Shown here: piece by piece, positions 13,001 through 24,400 of the stretch | Position numbering within the stretch: the first letter of the stretch is position 1 | Layout: every line of letters begins with the position of its first letter | Assembly: GCA_013076295.1 (NCBI GenBank) | Contig: RQOL01000699.1 | Coordinates: 2,914,001-2,978,000 of the forward strand | Direction of reading: 5' to 3' | Length of the DNA: 64,000 bases | Source of the DNA: Sanderia malayensis | Taxonomy: Eukaryota; Cnidaria; Scyphozoa; Semaeostomeae; Pelagiidae | The notes under the pieces: model-generated | Databases searched by the model: none | What the model saw: the letters and a program-made list of their open reading frames with translations, nothing else | Told to the model about the DNA's origin: nothing | Position numbers and translations under genes: made by a program

Positions 13001-15417
13001 AAATGAAATTGAATATTTCACGCAAATCCACGCACATGTTTCGCGACGCCGGAGAAATGGTAACAGATGATTGACACGTACTGGGTTCCTTTGCATCGTT
13101 CCAATACAAGGCCTGCTCCATTATTCGTAAATGCGACAAGTAAAGTGTTGACAAGAGCTTGGCCAAGTATCCCTCTCCCTCGCCCAGACACCATCATAAT
13201 TCATGTTCCCATAAAAAGGGATATATACGCCTAGTAAATAACCACAATTCTTGTTTTTTTAATCTCCATCCAGTGGCGTGGAAAACAAGAAAAACAAACA
13301 AAATGCACACGGCATGCTGGTTGTGAGTAACACAGTCCCCTCCCCCCTGGAAAACGAAAATCTTTATTGATATTCAAGAAACAAATGCGTCATTTCCAGG
13401 AAGCTGTTGGTATCAAATGAAATGGTCATAACAATTAGACATTTCATTTATAATTCAATTTGTCATCAGGGTAATTAGTATGATTGCTTTAATTTTTGGC
13501 CATCCTCTTGTCCTAATCGGAATGTTTTGTTTTAAACAAATGAATTTCCATTTTTCTCAGAATGGTAATATAAGGAGTTATACCCCATATATAATTCAAT
13601 GGATGAATTAAAGTGATGCAGTTTGATTAAATTTGATCACATCGTGCCGATTGCCATGTAACAACGAAATTTCGAAATAATTTTATCTCAAGACATGTTG
13701 TGCAAGCTTCCGACTGACAATTTTAAACTATAGCTGATAAATTATCAAAACGTGAATAAAAACTTCAGACAGAGTGAGCCTATTTTTCAAATAAAAAACA
13801 ACAGCCCATGATTAAAAACACGAGGTTATCTTATTCGACACGCTTCAAAGACAAGTGGTCGAAAACAACTTTCAAAACAATTGCACTGTGTCTAATGTTT
13901 TAGATTTGTTTTTATGTTTTCGATTTGTTTTGAACCAAAAACAAATCTAAAACATTTTCCAGCCATTTTCAACAACTCTACCAAGCATAAGAGGCTAACT
14001 GATAGACTTTCATACCGTTACAAATTTTAATATTTTCGATGAATGAAAAACTGCCCTGACAGACGAACATGTCCCAACTTGAACAATTGTTTCATTATCA
14101 TGTAATTTATGAATGGAGCTTTGAAGAAGATTATTTGAGCGTAGTATTTTATGACGATTGTAAACATTGCAGTTTATTAAATGTTGAGCACTTAACGTTG
14201 CTGTTTCAAAAAGTCTATTGCAAATCTATATCGTATAAATATAAAAATATAAAATAAAACAAACCTCGACAGCTACAGTTCCTTGCTGTATTGGAACCAG
14301 AATAAGTTGTCGCTGTGTACGGAGATGATCTCACTTTCTTTCCCCCTGTTTCCTAATTAAAACATTGACAAAATTAGTCATTCTATTTTATTCAACTATT
14401 AACAAGACAATAAATTAGCTTAACAGCAATATTCCGGCTAAAAACCGTTCTGCTTATAAATTAAATCGCAGTAAAATTAAAATTTCAGTGCTATTACTTT
14501 CACATGTCTGTTAAAATGGTGGTACGATAACATAAAAAATTTATGAATGCTCAGTGGAAAATTAATAACAAGGGCTTGCGTCGAGTATAGAAACTGATAT
14601 GAATAATTAAACTCTGCTTATGTTCACTTTCCTGCTTTTCAAAAAGCTTCATAGCAAGACGAAAATAATAACTTCGGTTTTTGGTCATCCGATTTTTAAA
14701 ACTTTGATAAACTCACGTGTCTCGATTCACAGTCAATTAAAAACAGAAATATGAACATTTTTAAGTTTAACTGCGACTTTTAGCTATTTAACTATAACAA
14801 AAAATAAGCAGACATTTTGCTATTTCCTGTATGAGCTGCTGGAAAAACTTTGCGATAATTTTTGAAGACTTCCTCGCGAATTTCATTGATGAAAAAACGA
14901 GAGAGAAGGACATGTCAACAACTAGAACGACAAGGTTTCGTTGCTGTTTATCGCTTCGTAGCTGTTTAATAAGTTTATTTGCAAATCAAATATTTGAACT
15001 TATACTTACATGTCCTTTTAAACGTGGAAGGATGGTTGTATCTAATTTATCGTCTTTACTAGACTGGTAGTGACGAGCAGTAGGCCTTGTGAGCATCCTC
15101 CGCGAATTGTAATTTGATCCAGAACCCATGGCTTCGACATTTTTATATGCCGAAGTTCTTGGATCAAAAAGTTCAGAAGAACCTTTGCATTTATTTCTAA
15201 GATCTTGGACTTCATTTCGTAACGATATAATTAGAAAAAACAAAATTGCTATTAACACAGTGACCACGGCCATAAATCCATAAACTCCAAAGATCATTTT
15301 CCTGTTTCTTTGAGAAAATTTCGATACAGAATTTCGCCCTGATTCAAGAGTAGGTGCAGTGGAGGAAGCCTTCGACTCTTCACGCATATACATTCTCGTT
15401 GATTCTTCCTCATCCAT
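4033..15417 (-). CDS. Ectodysplasin-A-like TNF ligand with collagen stalk
   Basis: Type II membrane TNF-superfamily ligand, 424 residues. Exons (-): 15010-15417, 14265-14352, 8166-8240, 7636-7662, 7395-7412, 7177-7257, 6827-6939, 6201-6270, 4033-4427; all junctions are GT-AG and in phase. Residues 1-40 are cytosolic, 41-66 a membrane anchor. Gly-X-Y repeats are encoded by exons 3-7 (about 30 triplets, broken once by an AARKK stretch that could be a basic cleavage site). The TNF homology domain runs from about residue 276: LAHITG, then GILTKEW, YYVYSQVYF, YTGGVFYCKKGD and a final FSYFGAYLV, all at the places expected for EDA. Collagen plus TNF in one chain is the EDA signature; human EDA-A1 is about 391 residues. 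Such ligands trimerise through the collagen and TNF parts and signal to TNF receptors. The ATG at 15417 was chosen over an in-frame upstream TTG. Orthology to EDA rather than to another collagen-TNF protein is inferred. Confidence 0.9.
8481..8528. repeat. CAA/CAG trinucleotide repeat
   Basis: An interrupted run of CAA and CAG triplets in intron 2 of the EDA-like gene. It gives low-complexity poly-Leu/Val frames on the opposite strand that are not genes. Confidence 0.85.
9031..9064 (+). other. G-rich run, possible G-quadruplex
   Basis: Two blocks of GGGAGGGAGG-type sequence separated by a short A-rich spacer, ending in seven G. It has more than four G-triplets within 34 bases, which fits the usual quadruplex pattern. 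It lies on the strand opposite to the EDA-like gene, within its second intron. Function unknown. Confidence 0.5.
12222..12298. other. 77-nt hairpin, pre-miRNA-like
   Basis: Perfect 20-bp inverted arms at 12236-12255 and 12263-12282 are separated by a 7-nt loop. After a small internal mismatch, a further perfect 10-bp stem follows (12222-12231 with 12289-12298). Weaker complementarity continues outwards to roughly 12199 and 12330. Size and shape are those of a miRNA precursor or of a small foldback element. It lies in an intron of the EDA-like gene, so it could be processed from that transcript. No expression evidence is available from sequence. Confidence 0.4.
13894..13956. repeat. Palindrome with 20-bp perfect arms
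   Basis: The arms 13894-13913 and 13937-13956 are exact reverse complements, separated by 23 bases. AT-rich, in intron 2 of the EDA-like gene. It could be a small foldback element; no target duplication is obvious. Confidence 0.6.
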
Positions 15418-15586
15418 TTCAACAATATATCTTCGCAAAAATAAACTATGAAATTAATGAATTCACATTTCCAAAAGGCCGTCAAAAAAAGAACTGCTCA
15501 TTTATTGATTCCTACGTCTCAGTGATGAAGCTACTCCATGCTGGCATTATCACAATCGCTCACTGTTTGGTTCAGGCCATCCCCTC

Positions 15587-15934
15587 CAGGGTTGCCAGAT
15601 TGTCTCGGAACGAGCAGGCCAAACCAGCTTCAAAAAGAGGCCAAAGTGGTCAAAAATAGGCCAAACTAAATTGACGTCATAAAATGTCGTTTTGCGCATG
15701 CGTAGATGTATATTTAGGAAAGAACGTGAACCTCAAGAACCGAAAATAACTGAATTATTATCAACGATAAACAACGATAAACAGAATTTCAAGAATTTCA
15801 AGATATTCCAGAAAACAGGCCAAAAAAGGCCAAATTTTAGTGTCAGGCCAAATGTTATTTTTTCAGGCAAATCAACATGAAAAGAGGCCAAAATCGAGCA
15901 ATTTGGCCTTAAAAAGGCCAATATGGCAACCCTG
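15587..15934. mobile_element. hAT-like MITE with 8-bp target duplication
   Basis: A 348-bp element with inverted ends CAGGGTTGCCA / TGGCAACCCTG, flanked on both sides by the identical octamer ATCCCCTC (15579-15586 and 15935-15942). Short CAGGG-type ends with an 8-bp duplication fit non-autonomous hAT elements; P-type elements also make 8-bp duplications, so the superfamily is probable rather than certain. The interior repeats the motif AGGCCAAA many times on one strand and has no transposase frame. The perfect duplication suggests a fairly recent insertion, about 170 bp upstream of the EDA-like start codon. Confidence 0.82.
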
Positions 15935-16489
15935 ATCCCCTCGCGCCAAATTTAATCACGGTAAATACAATAGTAAGGTGGAGCCCCCCGTGCAAGGGGT
16001 TTCTGCACGTGTACAGATAACATTATGATGAGAAAGTGGCTTTCTGCAACCAATCAAATCTAGTTGTTGTACTTTTAACAATAGCCTATTGTTTTCCAAA
16101 CAATAGCAAACCTAGTATTGTATTCACTGGCATTAAACAATATGGTATTCTTAACTGCTTTGTATTTTTTTGTCAGTTTATTGTGTTTGCTTTTTATTGT
16201 TATTTGCGGTTGATGATGATGAAACCAAGTTCTGGTTCCATTCACCATCGCCGAATCATAGGATCTGAATGAAAAAAATAGGAAGCTGTAATTTGCAGCT
16301 ATAAAACAAACTTGCTGACATGAATGTCGGTTTCTGATGGTTTCGTCCCACCCCATTGATGTAAATCAAAATATTATATCTATTTTTGATTAAAAATAAG
16401 TTGAGTTTAAATTTTAATTTCATACGAGATTCTGATATTGACAAATTCTTTGGATCGAGACTCGAAAATAAAACTTTACTTTTGTCAAG

Positions 16490-16589
16490 NNNNNNNNNNN
16501 NNNNNNNNNNNNNNNNNNNNNNNNNNNNNNNNNNNNNNNNNNNNNNNNNNNNNNNNNNNNNNNNNNNNNNNNNNNNNNNNNNNNNNNNN
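16490..16589. other. Assembly gap (100 N)
   Basis: Exactly 100 N, the usual placeholder for a gap of unknown length. It sits between the EDA-like gene and astacin A, exactly where the missing 3' exons of astacin A would be expected, so those exons may be hidden and the two flanks may not be truly this close. Confidence 0.98.
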
Positions 16590-17028
16590 CTGGACAAAAA
16601 AGGAAAAACATTGTGTTATAAAATTATTTACTGGCTCACAAATGAACCTCGATCGTCCAAGCAAATAAAAAAATTGCTTTAAATATTGCATGATCGCAAC
16701 GTTTCGATTCATCAAGCGACAAGATTGAGGCATAAAATAAATAACGGAATTGAAAATCTAATCAGAAGGGTGGAAATTATACGGTTCATCAATGAATTAC
16801 AGTAAAATCACTCTTGAAAAACTCAAAGTTAACTTTATATGTACTGGTATCTACACGACTAGCCGAATAAAAGAAAAATGTTGTATATGTACTCAACCAA
16901 GGACCAGATAATCTCATCAAAAATAAATTGCATTAACATGAATACCCACACGATTCAATTCAACTCATCATCGTCAACATCACAACATTATGAGCTATAC
17001 ATAAGAATCATAGATGAACGTGGCTTAC

Positions 17029-18722
17029 TTTCCATAGTGCATGACTGAATCTATGTCATAGCCTTGTCCGAGTGTTGATGCTTGGCCAGGCCGGTATTTC
17101 TGAAAGTTGTATCGCACTCCTAAGAAACCAGAAGAAAATATACAGTAAAACATGCGTTTAGCCGGCTGAACATTGCTTGCGTCGTAGCAGACCACTGATC
17201 TGAAACAGATCAGTGTAGCAGACAGATCGAGAAGGGAGGGAGGGAGTAAATCTCGTTTCTATGACAAACGCCAAATAACAATGCTTGGGGGAACAGGGAA
17301 ACAAGGGGAGGATTAATAGCTACTTACTTGACGGGATGTTTGCCCAGTTGATGCGGATGTGGTTATCTCGATCCAGTCTTGACTGTTCGTGGTAAAAACC
17401 AGCGCAATGCATCATTTCATGGATGGCAACCCCTTTCGTGAGACATCTAGGATTGGCTAAGGAGATTCGCTGGGGACTGCCTTGTTGACCAATCATCGAA
17501 TAGCAGCTGTGAAAAGAAAGAATCCAGTTAGTGTGACTCCTTTATTGAGAAAACCTGCTGAGATGATCCGGTCCTGCTGAGGGGTCAGATAAGACAACTG
17601 TAATGCAACAAAAAAGGCCCCAGTCCCACTTACCCGCCTCCGTGAAAGAATGTGACGTAACTTCTCTGACTTGACCTTGGCACCCATCTAATGCAAGTGT
17701 GTCTGTTGTAGTCAGCAATTGCTTGTCTTACGACTTGTCTTCCGCGAGAATCTGTCCAAAGATAGAAAATTTTATGCTAAAAAGACTATTAAACCCCCGG
17801 GGCTGATTTAATTTTTCAGGTTCCGCGGGGGTTTATTAGAGAAGGGGGGCTTAATGGAGCTTTTACGGGGCTTAGAGAAAAATTCTGAAGCTTTAAGATA
17901 TGATTTTCATAAAGTTGCAAATGTACTCACTGAAGCTTCGGGCAAATGTGTATGGAATAACTTTGCCTCTCCATGCTCCGTTTGTGATGGCATCGAATTT
18001 GGAAATTCCCTTTTCCGCAGCGTATTTCATATTGGAAATGTCAATATCCAGAGATCGAGTTCTCACGATATCACCCTCGAACAAAACTGGCACTGAAAAC
18101 AAAGAAATTTAGCATTAATAATGCCAAGCTCGTTGAATAACAGCAAAAGTAGTATTACAATTTTGCACAATTTAGTATTTCTGGTGAGCACTGATTTGTG
18201 TAAGGATCGACATGTTTTGACAGGCCAACAAAGAAGACCCAAGGAAGACTCTTCGTGTGCAATTAACAACAAAACTATCGAGGTGAAATTAAAGAAATCA
18301 TATACTTACTCAGTTTTGCATCAGCGAAGCGTCTTTGAGCTGTAAAATAAGATAAAAATTGTATTCAATAGTGAAAAAGATCAGAATGACACGAGATGAA
18401 GAAATAGAGATAATATTGATAATAACGAGGCGTAAAATGGTAGAGGTTTGGCAAAACATGCCTGAAAAAATACCAAAAGTTCTGATTCGTGATTTTGTTC
18501 ACTTACCAGCATTGTTTATTTGTAAAATCTCTTCAAATGCCGTTTTCTTTTCCTCTTTTGCAGCAAGAACAACTAAATAAAAAGGTAGAAAATCAACGCT
18601 AAGACCAAGAAGTACTTCAAAACGCATCTTGTATTTAAGAGTACTTTTTAAATGAAGCAGTAAATGATATTATTACCTTGCAGTGCAAAGATTGCCACGA
18701 GAATCATGTGAAATGCACCCAT
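17029..18722 (-). CDS. Astacin metalloprotease A (3' end not seen)
   Basis: Secreted zinc endopeptidase of the astacin family (M12A). Exons (-): 18677-18722, 18507-18572, 18310-18339, 17931-18092, 17634-17751, 17328-17506, 17029-17119, all GT-AG and in phase, giving about 230 residues. It begins with a signal peptide (MGAFHMILVAIFALQ). The propeptide carries FEGD at 52-55, the aspartate switch that keeps astacins latent. The zinc site HEMMHCAGFYHE has ligands H170, H174, H180 and catalytic E171. The Met-turn SVMHYG is in the last exon seen. That exon ends in phase 2 at a good donor, so at least one more exon must exist; none is visible before or just after the N run. Exon sizes 46, 162, 118, 179 and 91 equal those of astacin B, so the two are tandem duplicates. 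Confidence 0.88.
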
Positions 18723-21487
18723 TTCTGTTTCTCTCAAATCTGACTGATTTGAAAAAAGTCCTGTCCTGCAAGCAAAGCGAGCAGAGAATTTAAAGCAAGC
18801 CAGCCACTCCTTTTCTTGTTCCTTTCTTTCGTCCCACTTCTTCCGGTTGAGTCGATGGCGATTGGCTGTAGGGATTGGAACAATTATCAAACTGCGTCAA
18901 AGTGTCACTGAGCGCGCCAGTTGTTGACAGTCGTGACAAGGGCTTGCTTGGATTTCGCATTAATTGTTTATGCGTTGACGTAGTCAAATCAAATCAAATC
19001 AATGATTCACAGCAGACAACAACGATTTGATTTGATCTTATTGTTTTTGTTGGCAAATAAATCAAGTTGCCGAATATCGAACTACGTCACAATCATATAT
19101 TCGCTCTTTCCTTATACGGAACACCAGAGCTTTTCCATTCATTTGCAGTCAAATCTCACACGAAATGTGTGAACATGAATTGTCGGATTTGCTCACCTCA
19201 CACCTTTGTGTAACACTGACAACACGCCAAATATGCAAAGAGAATTTTGAGTAACTTAAAGGGCTACTCCCACCATATTTTTTTATTCCATTTCTGGGTA
19301 GTTTTTGGCGTAAAAACAGGTACTGCAGTTTTTAAATTTTTAAATTCGCTCATTAACACCCTTTTTTACGCCTCCAAACATGCACATTCCAGAAAAAAGT
19401 CGGGCAAAAAGAAAACTGGGGCGAGGCCGGTGTGACGCAGATGCCGGAACGCAGAAAATTTACTTTATTGTGTTCAGTACCAAAGCTCTGACGAAAACGT
19501 TTTGCAGGTCTATAGTCAAAACCAAGTTGTATTTAAAAAATTAAACCCTGCCACGCACTAGTTCAGGATCTAAGGAATCTGTTGATGCCTCGTTTATCAT
19601 GAAAAGCGTGAGTTTTTTACACAAATGAGGATGATTTGCTCACGCTTACGCTGCAAGCCGGCATGTTTTTCGACCTCAACGTCGCAGTCTCGAGCGAGCT
19701 TCACATACAATCTTCAGTGGTGCGGGATGGTTTTAAATAACAATATGAATTCGAAATCTATTCAATTAAAGAGGAGGAAGCTCTCTTTCAACAATTTTTC
19801 GATAGAATTGATAGTATGGAAAATTTGTGAGCTCTTATCTACGCATTTATAAGATTTAAACCAAATCGGGTCAGTCAAAAATTTGCAAAATCGCTAGGCC
19901 GAGCAGGTCCTGGCACGGGTAAAGTAGAATAATGCTATTTTGGACTAATAATGCATGCAAATAACCTCATTTGTTTTATCTGGTGTGTATTTGAAGCAGC
20001 AGCTCATATTTTGTAATATTTCAAGTGTAGTTATGGTCATAACTGTGTGGAAAAACTCGAAAATCCCTTCCAGGAGTGTAAACATTAATGCCCAGAGATC
20101 GAAGATTTCACAAGTCCAATGTGAATTCGAAGAAAAACTTTCCAGCACAATGTTGGGCTTCATACTGGTGTGCTGGTTTTGGTTATATTGTCTGACTTTG
20201 TCAACAATATACACCTTTACTTTGCCTTAGGTTTCAATGTAATCACCAAGATATATATATAATTTATAACAAGAACTCCATGGATATGTCAGCCAAACAA
20301 TTTCAATTTGAGCAACTTTTTAACAGCGCATATCACTTTAGCATTTCAATATCTTTGACAAAAACCCAAGTAGTAAATACAAAAATAATCCATAATTATC
20401 TTGCTAAAACCAAGCACACGGCAAAACTTGATAAAATAGAGTATAGAACTAATGGAAACGATAAACAAACTTATTATATCACGATTCACGAACGTTTGCT
20501 GGTTGTTTTATCACGCAAAATGAAAGGAAGGAAGAGGTTGAGTGATGAACACATAACCACGTGAGGCGTGTGAATACTGGAAAAATCCATTGTCACTGCA
20601 TCAGCTTTGGGGTCAATTTTCAGCCCTTAACAATGCCGAAAATTAAAAAAAACACACACGGGGAGATGTCAATAAGCTTTGTAATGATGGTGTTGAAGTG
20701 GTTTGAAAAAACATTTGTGTTTATCATTGAAAACAAGGGAGAAAACCGGACGCGACGTTGATTTTTCCATACTGAAGCCAAAGAGAGAAGTTTTTTTGCG
20801 TTCCGGCATCTACGTCACACAACCTCGGCCCAGATCGTTTCATGTTGCGCGACATTTTCAGAAATGGCCTGAAAATTGCACTTTTGGAGCCGTGAAAAGA
20901 GGTGTTAATGAGCGAATTTCGAAATTTAAAAAGTGCAGTACCTGTTTTTCCGTCAAAAACTACCCAGAAATGAAATAAAAAAATATGGTGGGAGTAGCCC
21001 TTTAACTGAAATGTTCAGTTAAAAATAAGGAACTGTTAGAAACTGTTGGAACTGCAATTTAGCCAAAAAAATCCAAAATAAGGAATTTTAGAAACTAGAC
21101 CGGTACTAGATTCCTTGTAAAAAAGCGTGTTTGAGCGTTACAAAATGACTCAGGGTGGGGACAAACTCCTCCATAACGATGAGATGATAATGACGTCATT
21201 ATTAATTAGTTGCATTGGATTTGTCCACCATGACATCACTGGCTGCGAGAGAAAGGAGGGGAAAAGAAAATATAACCAAGTTCATTAGTGACTGACAACT
21301 TGTTCTATTGCAAGTAACAAACAGAAGTTGACATGTAACTAATAAAACTTTAGATAAAGAACTTTAATCTTATAACATCTTTACTTCTCAGCAAATCAGA
21401 TAGATTAGATAATATCAGATAGGTAACGTATGAAAATAAGATAGAGAAGTATATAGTAAAAAAATAAATGTTTTAAGCAGTTCTCAA
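18723..21487. other. Intergenic between astacins, filled by a MITE
   Basis: From the astacin A start to the astacin B stop. Two thirds is the piggyBac-like element at 19260-21001. The remaining flanks hold no gene I can see. The element starts about 540 bp upstream of the astacin A start codon, so it may lie in or near that promoter. Confidence 0.6.
19260..21001. mobile_element. piggyBac-like MITE with TTAA target duplication
   Basis: A 1742-bp element flanked on each side by TTAA (19256-19259, 21002-21005). The ends are inverted repeats starting AGGGCTACTCCCACC and remain alignable for about 200 bp, from 19260 to about 19460 and from about 20795 to 21001, with some divergence. The arms include the shared stretch TGCCGGAACGC / GCGTTCCGGCA. 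TTAA duplication and AGGG-type ends point to piggyBac-type transposition. No transposase frame of useful length is present, so it is non-autonomous. The divergence between arms suggests it is not very young. Confidence 0.82.
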
Positions 21488-24400
21488 TTAACAGAGCCTG
21501 CAACTCTTGGCGCACTTAGCTTTCATGTACCCTCTGTATGCGGCATTGCGACTTCTGCAGTAACCCCTTCTTGCCCAGTTTGAACAATTTCTGTGCTTGT
21601 TGCTGCATGATGGCTTTGGCTTTGGTCTCGGTTTGGGTCTTGTTGTTGTTGAGCATCTTCTGCATGACTTGCGGCAATTCTTCATCACCCAAGCATGACG
21701 ACAATATCCGGTCAGAGATTTACAGAAAATGAACCCATCCGTACACTTGCTGGTCGCTGAAAGAGGCGAATATTTAACATGCATTAAAATCATGCAAGGA
21801 GGAACAAGGCACAACAACTTCAGTCGTGAAGCTCCAACTGTAAAAAGCCAATTGAAATTTTCTTTTGTGACGTTTTCGGTTGGTAGAATATTTGATAAAA
21901 ATAATAATAGATATGATAGGATAGGAAAAAATAATATGGTCATATGAAACAGTGATAGAGCGAAGGGAGCTAATGGCTAGCGTTAGGTAAATGGGAGGCA
22001 CAAAGACTTTGACGTAATTACTCCCTTCCATAAATAGCTGCACCATTACACTCTATCACTGCAAAACCTTCATATTAAAGTGTAATAATAGGTGAGGGTA
22101 AAGTTGTCGGAAAAGTTGACAGATCTGTTAGAAAAGTTCCGTAGCCAGTCCTGGAGGCCACATGGTAGAATGATTACAATGTGAACGCGGTTACGTGATA
22201 AATTGTAACAATGCGAACGAGGTTACGTGGTCAATTGTAAAAATGCGAACGAGGTTACGTGATCAATTGTAATACGCACTTGGTCTTGGGTTTGGCTTGG
22301 TTCCCCTGCATTTATAATAGGCATTGAGTTGTTGGATGTCGATTTTACTGAAACCACGTCGTTGTCCAAGTCTTTCATTTCTATTGCTCCTTGAGATAAT
22401 AGTCATTTGTCTATTTTTGCTGAAAGCATAACTGCAACAAAAGAATACTCTGGTTAATGAAAGCGTGGCTAAAGGAGACAGAAAAAGACTATCTCTCTGC
22501 CAAAAACACGATTCAGAAAAGAACTAACATGTCTTTATTAACGAACGTATATAGCCACAAAAAGTGACATTAACTCTCTGTTGAAAGCATAGCTGAAAGA
22601 GTGACATTGCCTCTTTTGCGAAAAGCATAGTTAACAAGGAATGGCATTGTCTCTTTTCATAAAAGCACAGTAAATGGCTGGGAACATGGAAAGAAATTAG
22701 TCATATGCGACAATAAAGTTAGGCAATCATACTTTCCGTAATGCATAATAGATTGTTTATCGTAACTGGCTCCAAGAGTGGAGGCTTGTCCTGGGCGATA
22801 CTTTTTGAAATTGTACGCAACACCTGTTGGGAAGAAAAATACAATGGAAATTCATAAGAAGCAAAACACATCACACAAAATAAATCACTAAAGCATTATG
22901 ACATGCAATGGAATAACATAAATATAAAACTGACCAGATCTGATGTTTCCAAAGTTAACATAGATATAACGATCGCGATCTAGTCTTGACTGTTCGTGGT
23001 AAAAACCAGCGCAATGCATCATTTCATGAATGGCAATCCCCTTTGTGAGGCATCCAGGATTGGCCATGGAGATTCGCTGGGGTCTACCCTGTTGACCAAT
23101 CATTGAGTAGCAGCTAGAAAACAAAAAGATTAATTTCACAATACGTAATGGAACACAGTATTTTCAGCTGCTCTGCGACGCCATATTTGTTTCAGCGATG
23201 CAACAGCATTAAAAATTGCAAAAATCGAGCTTCACTTTAACAAGTCTGACAAACCATGTTAAATTAACAATCCAGTGGATCACTTCGATCCTTATTACGT
23301 AAAAACATTCCTTAACATGCTATATATTAACTTTTAACTTTTTATAAATGAAAATGCAAAAATTTATTTTCACTAACCCGCCTCCGTGAAAGAATGTGAC
23401 GTAACTTCTCTGATTTGACCTCGGGACCCATTTGATGCAAGTATATCTGTTATAGTCGGCAATGGCTTGCCTTACAACTTGTCTTCCACGAGAATCTGTT
23501 AAGTAATACAAGACACGATTCAAAAAACTGCTCAAAGTGAACAAGGTGTACCTGAACGCGATAGCATGAAGATAACCACAAAACTGGAATTGTACTTACT
23601 GAAGTTTCTGGCAAATGTGTATGGGATGACCCCACCTCTCCAGGCGCCATTTCTGATGGCATCAAACTTGGAAATACCAGTTTTAGCTGCATATTCCATG
23701 TTGGCAATATCAATATCCAATGAACGTGTCCTTACAATGTCTCCTTCGAACAGAGTCGGCACTACGAAAGATGAAAGATATTGTATTATGAGTATGAATA
23801 CATTACGTGCAGTACACAGCAGAATCAGGACGGCAATCTAGAGTTTCAAATCAGAATGCAACCAGGAATACTGGATACTCAATAATTCAATTCAATAACG
23901 AAAATAAGTCATCAATGAAAATGTGCACTGAGAACAATTCTCCATTCTAGAGCATTTAATTTTGGTATTGAGTTGAATTGTTCGAGCACGATTTGATTCT
24001 AATATATTGTCCCATGAACCCTTTCGGTAACACGAGATTGAGAAAATACACTCCTCAGAAAGACACAAAAACAAATACGTACTTGTTTACACAACAAAGC
24101 TTGCATGGTGAACAGACAAGAATTAATTGCAACAATCAATTTCCACAACACGCAATAAAGGGGCTTAATGTGTGGCATAAAAGCCGATGTTAAAAGATGG
24201 AACATCAGACCGTGTAAGCTTGGAACCGGTGGAATTCATGGAGCATCGCATAGAAACTGAATATTATGAGAATCGAAGGATTTTGCATCAACGTTTTCTC
24301 TTCACCCAAATCGAGCATACACTTAACAACGCATAGTAACAAGGGTAGTCTCAATAACAAAGTTAGGAGGGACAGTTGTCTTAGTGAACCTAATAGCGGT

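Larger units (their letters stand above)
8241..14264 (-). other. Large intron 2 of the EDA-like gene
   Basis: Six kilobases between the juxtamembrane exon and the first collagen exon. I find no exon in it that would fit the phase-1 junctions, although further short collagen exons cannot be excluded. It holds a CAA/CAG microsatellite (8481-8528), a G-rich run (9031-9064), a long hairpin (12222-12298) and a palindrome (13894-13956). The open frames seen inside, for instance about 137 codons at 11376-11789 on the minus strand, have no recognisable content. Confidence 0.6.
15418..17028. other. Intergenic: MITE, scaffold gap, no other gene
   Basis: Between the EDA-like start and the last visible exon of astacin A. 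Apart from the hAT-like MITE and the N run I see nothing coding. I searched the minus strand on both sides of the N run for the missing C-terminal astacin and ShK exons and did not find them. Confidence 0.6.

Noticed and set aside
16256..16733. Open frames across the N run
   Set aside because: They exist only because N codons are read as open.
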